64,000 nt of DNA, taken from NCBI GenBank assembly GCA_019636285.1, contig JAHBXV010000004.1:155835-219834 (forward strand), given 5' to 3'. The translations under genes were made by a program, and so were the position numbers. The stretch comes from Planctomycetaceae bacterium (GTDB lineage Bacteria > Planctomycetota > Planctomycetia > Planctomycetales > Planctomycetaceae). The notes below the pieces were generated by a model. It had not been told where the DNA came from. It worked only from the letters and a program-made list of their open reading frames with translations, and did no database searches. This document shows positions 27,782 through 35,955 of this stretch, in pieces. Each line of letters opens with the position of its first letter. The first letter of the stretch is position 1.

Positions 27782-28567
27782 TTATACCGGTCGCGATTCC
27801 ACCGTCACTTCCGTCCCCACTTCCACAATTCCACCGCCGCGCGAGATCATGCGCGTGTTGGCAGTCAGTCGGTAGAAGTGGTTAAACCGTTCGCGGGGGA
27901 CCGAAGCCGGGAGCGTGGCTTCACGCCTCGCTGCGAACGTCTTCTGAAACATCGCGGTCGGTTCGCCCGTGTGGGAGTCGCGCGACGGCACAGCGCACCG
28001 CTGACAGGGGTTTGTCACTTCGAGGACAACGTCCCCCAAGCGGATGGTGCCCCCCTGCCCCGTTGCGCTCAAGAGCGAGTCTTCCCAGAACGGCGGGACG
28101 TCTTCGACTTCGAGGTTCGCACGAAACCGGCGACGGACTTCATCGACGGTCAAACTGGGGAACCAGCTCGCGACCATTTCGAGAGTGGCCGTACTGACGA
28201 GCGTTGGCCCCGGAGAGTCGAGGTCATCGGGAAATCCGTTCTCGGTATTTTCGATGAGGCGACAGGCGATTTCGAGGTGTTCGGACAATCGTTGTTCGAT
28301 CTCGACGCGATCGGCATCGATGTGAAGAGTTGGGGCGGTTTCGTCGGACGCCCCGAAACGGCACGCTCGGGCGACGGGATCGATTGCGATGGTCAGGCGA
28401 TGGAAGGCCGGAAGTCGCTTTGCCGTCAGAATCTGGCCTGCCGAATCGACGAGGGCGAAGCGGCGGTCTTGCTCGATCGCCCCTGTCGGGAGGAAAACGG
28501 CTTGACTGGTGGAGAATCCCGGCGACGATTTAAGAGGATAGATCGTGACGCGGGCGAGTCGAGCCAT
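27782..28567 (-). CDS. MOSC-domain protein
   Basis: A 261-residue protein with the two-part layout of MOSC (molybdenum cofactor sulfurase C-terminal-like) proteins. The N-terminal beta-barrel reads VTIYPLKSSPGFS, then EQDRRFALVDSAGQILTAKR. The MOSC domain follows with RRFRANLEVEDVPPFWED, IRLGDVVLEVTNPCQRCAVPSRD and a C-terminal barrel strand. The Cys pair in CQRC matches the conserved Cys of mARC/YcbX-type proteins, which bind a Mo cofactor and reduce N-hydroxylated compounds. The exact substrate is unknown. No signal peptide. It converges with gatB (11 bp apart) and is divergent from the CPXCG gene. Confidence 0.92.
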   Translation of the reverse strand: MARLARVTIYPLKSSPGFSTSQAVFLPTGAIEQDRRFALVDSAGQILTAKRLPAFHRLTIAIDPVARACRFGASDETAPTLHIDADRVEIEQRLSEHLEIACRLIENTENGFPDDLDSPGPTLVSTATLEMVASWFPSLTVDEVRRRFRANLEVEDVPPFWEDSLLSATGQGGTIRLGDVVLEVTNPCQRCAVPSRDSHTGEPTAMFQKTFAARREATLPASVPRERFNHFYRLTANTRMISRGGGIVEVGTEVTVESRPV

Positions 28568-28665
28568 GTCGATAGCCTGAAGTTCGTGCTCCGGGAAGTC
28601 TTCGCGAGGAAGATCGCCAGACTGGATCGTATGCGAAGACGGTTCCGGAAAGGAGTGTGGTCAGC

Positions 28666-28887
28666 ATGAGTCGCAACCGGAAACATGGGCACGGCGTCCC
28701 CGCCTCGCCCGAAGCCAGTTACATCTGTCAGCACTGCGGCGAGGAAATCGTGATCCCCGTCGACCCGACGCAGGGCGAGCACCAGGAATATACGGAAGAC
28801 TGCCCCGTCTGCTGCTTCCCGCACCTCATTCACGTCGACGTGGACGAAGAGGGACGCTGTATGGTCTGGGCCGAGACAGAAGACTAA
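28666..28887 (+). CDS. Small CPXCG-type cysteine-rich zinc-ribbon protein
   Basis: A 73-residue protein with two cysteine pairs, CQHC and CPVCC, spaced like a zinc ribbon: YICQHCGEEIVIPVDP, then EDCPVCCFPHLIHVDVDEEG. This matches the CPXCG motif-containing cysteine-rich protein family, whose role is not known. ATG 28666 lies 10 bp after AGGAG (28651-28655); an in-frame GTG at 28657 overlaps too closely with that site. It is divergent from the MOSC gene and ends at a strong hairpin. Confidence in the family is good because the motif order and length match. Confidence 0.88.
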   Translation: MSRNRKHGHGVPASPEASYICQHCGEEIVIPVDPTQGEHQEYTEDCPVCCFPHLIHVDVDEEGRCMVWAETED

Positions 28888-28890
28888 GAT

Positions 28891-28925
28891 CCGGGGCTTT
28901 CATCGAGCACTGACGAAAGCCCCGG
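28891..28925. terminator. Bidirectional terminator-like hairpin
   Basis: A perfect 11-bp stem (CCGGGGCTTTC / GAAAGCCCCGG) with a 13-nt loop starts 4 bp after the CPXCG stop and 15 bp before the end of the convergent membrane-protein gene. It could serve both. It lacks a long T tract. Confidence 0.6.
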
Positions 28926-28940
28926 GTAAAGTCGAGTGAC

Positions 28941-30710
28941 TTATTCGCCGGTCATCGGTGGCGGCTCATTCGTCAGTTCCGAAGTCATTCTCATCTTGCG
29001 CGCGCTCACGGCGAGCCCGGCCGCGAAGCAGATGAGCCCACCCAGGACCGAAGCCCACGCCATGGGGTTGCGGCTCAAGAGCAGCAGCGACCCTGCGAGC
29101 AGGCCGAGATACAGACCGGCCGCCGTGGTCACCATGATCGCCGCCGTCAGATGGTCGCGCTGACGGCTCATCCACCAGGCACCCCAGAAGGGAAACGCCA
29201 TCCCGATCAGGTAGGTCATCGCCAGTGGCGGCGTCAGCCCATAGAGCGACCGGGCCGAAAGGATTGCCGCGCCAAAGACGAACGCGACTGCCATCGCGGC
29301 GGCCAACTGGCCGAGCATGCGAGCCAGCGAATCGTTCCAGATCACGCTGGCCGCGAGCATGGCGATCATCGCGAGGTGCCAGGGAATCGCGCCGCGGCTG
29401 CTCGTCCAGAGCGTATTCCACAAAAACGTATTCGTCGCCAGAAGCAGGAGTCCCGCTCCCAGAATCCAATAACGGGAATGGTGCGGCGCGCGGATTCCCT
29501 GCCAGATCGAAAGCGCCGTTGCGGCGAGTAACGGCAGGCCGTTTGTCGGGCCAAAGGTTTCCACCTCAAAGGTATGCGGACCGACAACAGCCGCGAGCGC
29601 GGTCAGGCCGATCAGGGCGTCGATTGTCCACGCGGGACCGCTGCGGAATAGCGCATAGACATGCAGCGCCACGAGCCCAACGAGTGCGACCTGCAACGGC
29701 GATCCGAAGTATTCGGCATGCAGATGTAGGAAGTTCGCCTCCGGAATGGCGACTGGCGCTCCAGTGAGCGAAAGCGGAACGCAGACGAGCGGCACCGCGA
29801 GGGCGAGGTTTTGGGTCATGCGGTATCCAACCGAACGCCCAAGTTCAAACACGACCATCGCGACGGGAATCACGAAGGGCGTCAGAAAATACGGCGCGAA
29901 TTCGCTGACCGTACCGCTGCGGGGATGGAACGAGATGGTCAGATAGAACGCCCGCAAAACGACGGCGATTCCCATCGCGACGAAAAGCGACCACGGATAG
30001 GCGGGCCAGATCCACGGAGTTTGCCGCATGACGGCAACATCACGTCCTCGCCACGCAGCGGGGAGCAGCGTTAGCGTGACCAGACCGGCCGCGGCGGGAA
30101 ACAACATGACACCCAAGAGCGTCTGTCTCAGACCGGCCGCATTGTCGGCCAGGCCAACAACGTTCAGTGAGTGATCGAGGACCAGCGGATACAGAAAGAA
30201 GAGCGAGAAGAACAGGTACATTGGAACGCGCAGACACCAGGGGAAATGAATGCGCGTCAGCCGTAGCGTGACTTCACTCAGGACGATCGCAAACGCGAGC
30301 CCTCCGGCCAGCAGATAGGGCGCGATGGGGACGTGCAGCGAAATCGGTTTATCGCAATTGACGCTCATCGCGACGAGTAGCAAGACCAGCGTCAGTAACA
30401 ACGTTCTCGCGTCGTCCCAGATGCGGCCCCAGCGGACGACCCAGACGGCCGTCGCCGCCAGCACGATGGAGTATCCCGCGAAGACCAGCCAGAGGATGGT
30501 GTTGTTGAAACCGACTTCGGTGATATTGCGGGCGGCCTCCTCGTCATGAAACAGACCATGCAGGCCGAGGAGGATGAAGACCGCGCTGAGAGGATAAAAC
30601 GGATTGTGATTCGTGATGTATTTCGCGAGAGAACCGAAGGGACTGGCAGTGGCTAATGGCGGGAGGGGCGGCGATTCATCGGGAGGAATGGGGATGGAGG
30701 CAGAGGACAT
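28941..30710 (-). CDS. Polytopic inner-membrane protein, unknown function
   Basis: A 589-residue protein with about 14 hydrophobic segments, starting near FYPLSAVFILLGLHGLF and continuing through ILWLVFAGYSIVLAATAVWV, TLLLTLVLLLVAMSV and many others to the C-terminal GLYLGLLAGSLLLLS. Between segments there are short polar loops; no nucleotide-binding or catalytic motif is apparent. The N-terminus is a short Pro/Ser-rich cytoplasmic tail. ATG 30710 (MSSASIPIPPDE) is preferred over an in-frame ATG at 30749, which adds an Arg-rich stretch. I do not recognise the family. Upstream lies a 566-bp gap with the 70-bp element. Confidence 0.82.
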   Translation of the reverse strand: MSSASIPIPPDESPPLPPLATASPFGSLAKYITNHNPFYPLSAVFILLGLHGLFHDEEAARNITEVGFNNTILWLVFAGYSIVLAATAVWVVRWGRIWDDARTLLLTLVLLLVAMSVNCDKPISLHVPIAPYLLAGGLAFAIVLSEVTLRLTRIHFPWCLRVPMYLFFSLFFLYPLVLDHSLNVVGLADNAAGLRQTLLGVMLFPAAAGLVTLTLLPAAWRGRDVAVMRQTPWIWPAYPWSLFVAMGIAVVLRAFYLTISFHPRSGTVSEFAPYFLTPFVIPVAMVVFELGRSVGYRMTQNLALAVPLVCVPLSLTGAPVAIPEANFLHLHAEYFGSPLQVALVGLVALHVYALFRSGPAWTIDALIGLTALAAVVGPHTFEVETFGPTNGLPLLAATALSIWQGIRAPHHSRYWILGAGLLLLATNTFLWNTLWTSSRGAIPWHLAMIAMLAASVIWNDSLARMLGQLAAAMAVAFVFGAAILSARSLYGLTPPLAMTYLIGMAFPFWGAWWMSRQRDHLTAAIMVTTAAGLYLGLLAGSLLLLSRNPMAWASVLGGLICFAAGLAVSARKMRMTSELTNEPPPMTGE

Positions 30711-31276
30711 GGCGCGTCTCCTGGCGGCCGACCTGCCGGTCGCGGGCATCCCTGGCGGTCCGGGTGCCTGTCAGCCGTTGGACAGTCGTCGAGACGAGAC
30801 GCCGCGACCTTTAGAACATCTAACACAACCGGTTGTGCCTGCCAGAAACCTGTGGAATACCAAGGGAACGCTACATTGCACAGAGGTTGTGTGAGATCTT
30901 TTACAGAGTGATGCGTCGCGCACGGACGTCGGCAGCGACCCTCCAGGAGCGAACTGGCCCTATGAATCGTCAGGGAAACAGGGAAAAACTGAAACGGCGA
31001 ACAATGCCGCTTCAACGGATAACGAAATGAAGGAAAACGGACGTTAAACGTCGCTCAGCGAGTCAGAGAGATAGGAACACGGATCGGGCCGAATGACCAG
31101 GTTTGAGAGGACTGTTGGATTGTACCCTTGGACGATCAGGCCGAATACCCCCTGTTTGTGAAACTCGCAATGCGACACGACCGGGACGTGGTCCTTTCGT
31201 TGCCTCCCAAGCAAGGCTATTCTGAGACGATTCGCGCTCGGATTTTCCGTCAGCCGTCCTTCACGAGGCCACTTCC
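30711..31276. other. Intergenic gap holding the 70-bp element
   Basis: A 566-bp gap between a divergent membrane-protein gene and the Tat oxidoreductase gene. It holds the repeat at 30823-30892. Outside that I see no gene or clear promoter. GAGG at 31265 lies close to the ATG at 31277. Confidence 0.5.
30823..30892. repeat. 70-bp element with inverted-repeat ends, copy A
   Basis: Begins ACACAACCGGTTGTGCC and ends TTGCACAGAGGTTGTGT. The first part contains the perfect 14-bp palindrome CACAACCGGTTGTG. A 70-bp copy in opposite orientation is at 41976-42045; both ends and the segment GAAACCTGTGGAA are conserved, while the centre has diverged. Both copies lie upstream of Tat-type Gfo/Idh/MocA genes. 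Confidence 0.85.
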
Positions 31277-32668
31277 ATGACGCATCAGACCACTCGCCGG
31301 AATTTTCTGAAAACGACAGCAGCTCTCGCCGGAGCCACGCTGCCGTACTGGCATACCGCGGCATCGAACCGGGCCTTGGGCCATGCGCTGGTGAACGGTC
31401 GGCCGACGCTGGGATGCATTGGAACCGGTGATCGTTGGCAGGGAGTCGGTCCGGCTGCGATGGAATTCGCGGACTGCATAGCCGTCTGCGACGTCGACCT
31501 CGCCCACCGGGAAGCGGGCCGCGAGCGGGTTAAGTCGGTGCAGTCGAACAAGGGGTTCTCGGGCGATGTCGAGATGTACGAAGACTATCGGGCGCTGCTC
31601 GATCGTAAGGACATTGATGTTGTCACGATCGTGACTCCGGACCACTGGCACACGAAAAATGCGATCGACGCGATGCGGGCCGGCAAGGACGTCTACTGCG
31701 AAAAGCCGCTGACGCTGACGATTCACGAAGGGAAGCAGATTCGCAAGGTCTTGCAAGAGACCAAGCGCGTCTTCCAGGTCGGCACGCAGCAGCGCAGCGA
31801 AATGGGACTCCGTTTTCTGCAGGCCGTGGCCATGGTCAAAGACCGCCGGATCGGCAAGGTGAAGAAAGTGGTCTGCGATATCGGCGGATCGACCGACAGC
31901 GGATTCATCGAAACAGCCGATGTTCCGGAGGGTTTGAACTGGGATATGTGGCTTGGCCAGGCACCCATGACGGCCTACCGTTCGAGCACGACCGCCAAGT
32001 CGTCGAACAGTCGCTACCCCGCCTCACGGTGTCATTACGAGTTCCGCTGGTGGTATGAGTATTCCGGCGGCAAGATGACCGACTGGGGCGCTCACCACGT
32101 CGATATCGCCTCGTGGGCGCTGGGCATCGACGAAACCGGCCCGACCGCTGTGGAAGGGACAGCAAAGCATCCGGTCGAATTCAAGAACGGGATGCCGACG
32201 CAAGATGACCGCTACAACGCGGCGGTCGAATTCGATGTGACCGTCTGGTGCCCGGGCGATGTGGAGATGCACATTGTCAGCAGTTCACCCGATGGAAACG
32301 GTATCCTGTTCGAGGGGACTGAAGGCCGCTTCCATGTGAGCCGGGGCGCCATGAAGGGGGCACCAGCCGAGGCGCTGAAGACCAACCCCATCACGGAAGA
32401 ACGGCTTTCGGAACTCTACAAGGGAAAGAAGCCCGGCAACCACATGGGCAACTTCTTCGAATGCGTCGTCGATCGGACCGACCCGATTTCCGACGTCTAT
32501 TCACACCACCGGGCGATGACGACCTGTCACCTGGCCAACATCGCGATCCGTCTGGGCCGCAAGATCAACTGGGACTCGAAGGCGGAACAGATTGTCGGTG
32601 ACTCGGACGCCAACCAGTGGCTGTCTCGCGAACAGCGCAAAGGTTATGAGATCGACGTGTCGGTGTAA
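31277..32668 (+). CDS. Tat-exported Gfo/Idh/MocA family oxidoreductase
   Basis: A 463-residue NAD(P)-dependent sugar oxidoreductase-like protein with a twin-arginine signal (TTRRNFLKTTAALAGA). The Rossmann part begins PTLGCIGTGDRWQG; the conserved EKP motif is in KDVYCEKPLTLTIHEG, and DHWHTKNAIDAMRAGK precedes it. The C-terminal alpha/beta domain has YSGGKMTDWGAHHVDIASWA, a typical feature of the planctomycete secreted branch. Related enzymes act on sugars, inositols or glycosidic bonds; substrate unknown. Export implies that it acts outside the cytoplasm with its cofactor bound before Tat transport. It is one of two Tat-type members in this window (the other at 42089) and both have the 70-bp element upstream. 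Confidence 0.93.
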   Translation: MTHQTTRRNFLKTTAALAGATLPYWHTAASNRALGHALVNGRPTLGCIGTGDRWQGVGPAAMEFADCIAVCDVDLAHREAGRERVKSVQSNKGFSGDVEMYEDYRALLDRKDIDVVTIVTPDHWHTKNAIDAMRAGKDVYCEKPLTLTIHEGKQIRKVLQETKRVFQVGTQQRSEMGLRFLQAVAMVKDRRIGKVKKVVCDIGGSTDSGFIETADVPEGLNWDMWLGQAPMTAYRSSTTAKSSNSRYPASRCHYEFRWWYEYSGGKMTDWGAHHVDIASWALGIDETGPTAVEGTAKHPVEFKNGMPTQDDRYNAAVEFDVTVWCPGDVEMHIVSSSPDGNGILFEGTEGRFHVSRGAMKGAPAEALKTNPITEERLSELYKGKKPGNHMGNFFECVVDRTDPISDVYSHHRAMTTCHLANIAIRLGRKINWDSKAEQIVGDSDANQWLSREQRKGYEIDVSV

Positions 32669-32809
32669 TCGCTGAAGAGATTCCTCAAGCGAGTGGCATC
32701 GTCACTTGGTGGTGGCCCTGAAGGCTTTGCGAAAGGGCGTGGGAATTGCGAGTTCACCACGCCCTTCGAAGACTCAGGGCGTGCCACCCCGAATCCTGCG
32801 CGCTTTTGT

Positions 32810-33046
32810 TTAAAAGACCGAGTAGACAACGATCTGGATCAGGATCGCTGTCCACGCCCACCATTTGAGGTTGCGGCCCGAGCGATCGCGCGGGCTTTCG
32901 GGGTCGGTCGTCTCGGAATTCGGCAGGCTGACGACCCAGGCCATCAGCGCGAATAAGAGGAGCAGAAACAGGCCACGGACTCCCCACAGGGGAATGAGTC
33001 CCAAGGCGTCACGTAGGGCATCGCCCACGACGTGCAGAATGCTCAT
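32810..33046 (-). CDS. Small two-helix membrane protein coupled to symporter
   Basis: A 78-residue protein with two hydrophobic helices (GLFLLLLFALMAWVVSL and WWAWTAILIQIVVYSVF) joined by a polar loop. Its ATG at 33046 overlaps the stop of the upstream Na+/solute symporter by 4 bp (ATGA), a typical sign of translational coupling. It may be an accessory subunit or stabiliser of the transporter; that is inference from overlap. I know no named family for it. An in-frame ATG further upstream (33133) lies inside the symporter gene and is not needed. Confidence 0.72.
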   Translation of the reverse strand: MSILHVVGDALRDALGLIPLWGVRGLFLLLLFALMAWVVSLPNSETTDPESPRDRSGRNLKWWAWTAILIQIVVYSVF

Positions 33047-34650
33047 TGTGCCACCTCCTGTTTCCAGCCTCGCAGCGTGTATCGCAGTCGCTCGGGAGAG
33101 TCTGTCCGAGTGAAGTAACTCAGGAAGACGCACGAGACGCCCGTCGCCAGGAACGCCCAGACCGAGTAGTACAAGAAGGGATCGGCGATGCGAAACAACG
33201 GCGTCGTTCCCACGGCTGTCGCGAACCAGTTTTGACTGAGGAGGAACAGCGTCATCGACGTCGCGACGCCGATAAAGAACGCGACAAATGCCGCATCAGC
33301 CGTCACCCGGCGGAACAGGACGCCAAGGAGCAGCACGGCAATCGCCGGACCCTGAAAGAAGCTGAGCAGCGTCTGAAAGATCGTGTAGATGGCCGCGTCA
33401 AGGGTCGTCAGAAACAGGGCAAAGCCGATCGCCCAGATGGCGAGGGTCAGCGTGACGAAGCGGCCGGCGTTCAGGAGCTGCCGTTCATCGGCGTTGGGGC
33501 GCAGGAAGCGGCGATAGAAGTCGTTCGTGAAAATGGTCGCGGCCGAGTTGAGGTACGAATCGACACTCGACATCAGAGCCGCCAGAAACGCCGCCACGAA
33601 CAGACCCCGCAGGCCGCTTGGCAGAATGGCGCTGATGAGCGTGGGGAGCGCGCCATCGGGGTTTTCTAGACCGGGATAGAGGGCGAACGCGATCAGCCCC
33701 GGCACGGCGACGGCAATCGGAATGATGTTCTTGAGCAGCGCGCCGCAGACATACGCGGCCTTGGCATCGAATTCGGACCGTGCCCCCAGCGACCGCTGCA
33801 CGATGGCTTGATTGCCGATCCAGTAGCCGGGACTCAGCACCAGCGCGAGGCCGAACAGAATCGCGGGCCATGGAAACGGCGACGGCGTGTCGACCGGAAC
33901 AATCAACGAAAAGTAGCTCGCCGCCCGTGCATCCTCGCCAACGGCTGGTTCGGGTTGATCCGCGGCCATGGCGACCAGGCGCGCTTCTTTCTGTCGTTCG
34001 AACTGTTGATCCACGCGTTCCTTCAGTGGGCCGATGCCGCCGACCTGCCACAGTCCTATCGCCACGGCCAGCAGGCAACCTCCGATCATGACGACGCCTT
34101 GCAAGACATCGGTGTAGACCACGGCTGCCAGGCCGCCAAAGTACGTGTAGGCACCGGCAAAGAGGGCCGTCGCCAGGATCCCGGGAATGACGGGGACGCC
34201 GATCAGCGATTGCAGAAAGATCGCCGATGCCAGCAGCATGACCCCGAGATTGCACGCCATGAAGACAAACCAGCACCCAGCGACGGCGGTTCTCAGGGGC
34301 AGGCTGAAGCGGCGTTCGAGGAATTCGGGAATCGTCGTGATCCCACACCGCCAGAAATGCGGAATGAAAACGAAGGCCGCGACAATCATCGCGGGGATGC
34401 AGCCGATCCACTCAAAGTTGGCGACGGCCAATCCCCAACGGTAAGCCGTTCCGCCGACGCCGATGAGGTCGGTCCCGCCAATATCGGTGGCAACGAGTGA
34501 GACGCCGACGGCCCACCAGGGAAGGCTGCGCCCGGCCAGAAACAAATCTTGACCGCTTTTGACGTATGACCCGACCCACAGGCCGATCCCAATCGTCACC
34601 ACGAGGTAAATCGCGATGACGAGATAGTCGAGCACGGCCAGTTGTGTCAT
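33043..34650 (-). CDS. Sodium/solute symporter (SSS family)
   Basis: A 535-residue inner-membrane transporter with about 13-14 predicted helices. The SSS signature is visible: LAGRSLPWWAVGVSLVATDIGGTDLIGVGG in the first Na+-site region, then FEWIGCIPAMIVAAFVFIPHFWR, TIPEFLERRF, AYTYFGGLAAVVYTDVLQG, and QRSLGARSEFDAKAAYVCG. These are typical of SGLT-like carriers of sugars, inositol or related solutes. The substrate is not set by sequence, but its neighbour upstream on the same strand is a sugar isomerase/epimerase-like protein, which suggests a sugar. ATG 34650 (MTQLAVLDYL) places the first helix at the N-terminus; an in-frame ATG at 34695 adds only a Pro/Ser stretch. It overlaps the small membrane protein gene downstream. 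Confidence 0.93.
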   Translation of the reverse strand: MTQLAVLDYLVIAIYLVVTIGIGLWVGSYVKSGQDLFLAGRSLPWWAVGVSLVATDIGGTDLIGVGGTAYRWGLAVANFEWIGCIPAMIVAAFVFIPHFWRCGITTIPEFLERRFSLPLRTAVAGCWFVFMACNLGVMLLASAIFLQSLIGVPVIPGILATALFAGAYTYFGGLAAVVYTDVLQGVVMIGGCLLAVAIGLWQVGGIGPLKERVDQQFERQKEARLVAMAADQPEPAVGEDARAASYFSLIVPVDTPSPFPWPAILFGLALVLSPGYWIGNQAIVQRSLGARSEFDAKAAYVCGALLKNIIPIAVAVPGLIAFALYPGLENPDGALPTLISAILPSGLRGLFVAAFLAALMSSVDSYLNSAATIFTNDFYRRFLRPNADERQLLNAGRFVTLTLAIWAIGFALFLTTLDAAIYTIFQTLLSFFQGPAIAVLLLGVLFRRVTADAAFVAFFIGVATSMTLFLLSQNWFATAVGTTPLFRIADPFLYYSVWAFLATGVSCVFLSYFTRTDSPERLRYTLRGWKQEVAQ

Positions 34651-34741
34651 GGAGCTCGCTTCCGGCGGACTGGGGGAATCGGGTCGATTCGGCAAGAAGG
34701 TACATCCTCGTGCCGTCTCTGACCAGCCCGTTGCCGTCGAG

Positions 34742-34775
34742 CCCCCTTAGCCGCGACCCACCGGGGAGCGCTGCC
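34742..34775. repeat. Dispersed repeat, family 2 (copy a)
   Basis: A 34-bp intergenic repeat with core TAGCCGCGACCCACCGGGGA followed by GCGCTGCC. It begins 9 bp beyond the stop of the minus-strand isomerase gene. Copies are at 35824-35857 and 52936-52970. On the minus strand a weak GCTCCCC/GGGGGC stem can form, so it may act at mRNA 3' ends. Confidence 0.8.
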
Positions 34776-34783
34776 TGCGGACG

Positions 34784-35713
34784 TCAAATATTCGCCCGCT
34801 GCCGAGTCTGATGAAAGGCCCCTTTCAGATTGTCGTAGCAACGCTGGGCGGCGGAAACCGGCTGATAATCGGGCTTCGACGAGACCTGGCCGCTGACTTC
34901 GACAACGACCGCCCCCTGATAATCACCCACCCGCAATTCCTGAAGCAGGCGTGTGTAGTCAATGTTGCCGGCATCACCCGGCAGCGCGAATTCCATCTTG
35001 CCGTCGCGGAGGACGTTGTCTTTCACGTGGACAAAAATCGTGACGGGGAGCAACGTCCGCACCGTCTCCACCAGTCCCAGCCCCTGCCGCTGAAAGTGGC
35101 TGTAGTCGTAGGCCGCTTTGAGGTACGGGCTGTCAATCTGGCGGACCAGCCAGACCGTTTGCTCCGGAGTTTGCAACGCGTTGGAAATGTGGGCCTTGAT
35201 GGCCAGCGGCACTTTCAACGCGGCGACGATTTCGGTCCAGCGACCCAGCGTCTCGACGAACTGACCTTTCACCGACTCCCACTCGGCGGGTTTTCCTCCC
35301 AGGACGGTTTCAATCAGCGGGACTTCTTTTGACGGTCCCACGTCAAGGGCCAGTTCTGCCGCGCGTTTCAGGCGATCGAGATTCTCTTGTGCCGCCTTGC
35401 CGGTCGCGAGAATGGGGAGATTCTCCATGATGGCCGGCAGGTCGAGGGCCAGATCGGTCAGCTTTCCCCGCAAGTTCCGGCGATCGGCGGAAGTCAGCTT
35501 GAGCGGGTCGCATGGCCAGTCGGGCATCGCGGCCAGTTCGACACCGCTATAGCCAATGTCGGCGCAGGTCGTCAGGGCCTCGTTCAGCGGCAGCGATTTC
35601 ATCCCATATAGGCTGAAACCAAAACCAATCGAACGGGGCTGCGCGGCTGTCAAGGTTCGGGCAGCGAGGCTGGCGGCCGCGGTGGCAGCCAGAAATTGAC
35701 GACGATCGAGCAT
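34784..35713 (-). CDS. Tat-exported sugar phosphate isomerase/epimerase-like TIM-barrel protein
   Basis: A 309-residue protein with a twin-arginine signal (DRRQFLAATAAASLA, cleavage near TAA-Q). The mature part is a xylose-isomerase-like TIM barrel: SFGF-type start GFGFSLYGMKSLPLNEALTTC, then IGYSGVELAAMP, VPLIETVLGG, LAIKAHISNALQTPEQ, KAAYDYSHFQ, IFVHVKDN and YQGAVVVEVSGQVS. The metal-binding acids and His expected for such barrels are plausible within these motifs, but no reaction can be named. It heads an apparent operon with the Na+/solute symporter and the small membrane protein, suggesting use of a particular sugar. ATG 35713 is chosen for the Tat signal; longer frames include the family-2 repeat. 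Confidence 0.87.
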   Translation of the reverse strand: MLDRRQFLAATAAASLAARTLTAAQPRSIGFGFSLYGMKSLPLNEALTTCADIGYSGVELAAMPDWPCDPLKLTSADRRNLRGKLTDLALDLPAIMENLPILATGKAAQENLDRLKRAAELALDVGPSKEVPLIETVLGGKPAEWESVKGQFVETLGRWTEIVAALKVPLAIKAHISNALQTPEQTVWLVRQIDSPYLKAAYDYSHFQRQGLGLVETVRTLLPVTIFVHVKDNVLRDGKMEFALPGDAGNIDYTRLLQELRVGDYQGAVVVEVSGQVSSKPDYQPVSAAQRCYDNLKGAFHQTRQRANI

Positions 35714-35823
35714 GAAATCCTCCTGCCGCGGGTGAGAACAGCCGTGCAGCGTCCCAGATCGTATCAGGCGGGGCAAGCGGAAATGGGTGCCTGGCCGAGG
35801 TTTGTCGCACCTTTTCAACCCTG

Positions 35824-35857
35824 TCCCCTTAGCCGCGACCCGCAGGGGAGCGCTGCC
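35824..35857. repeat. Dispersed repeat, family 2 (copy b)
   Basis: Reads CCCCTTAGCCGCGACC then CGCAGGGGAGCGCTGCCC. It differs from the other copies at the centre (CGCAGG instead of CACCGG), a change that keeps the potential to pair. It lies between divergent genes starting at 35713 and 35956. Confidence 0.78.
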
Positions 35858-35955
35858 CTTTCCTGAGCGTAAACCTCGTCTTGACGAGACTTTGGGATTT
35901 CTCTCCAATTCGCGCCGTTTTGGCCGATCGCTGTTTGTCGGGGAAGAGAAGCGCC

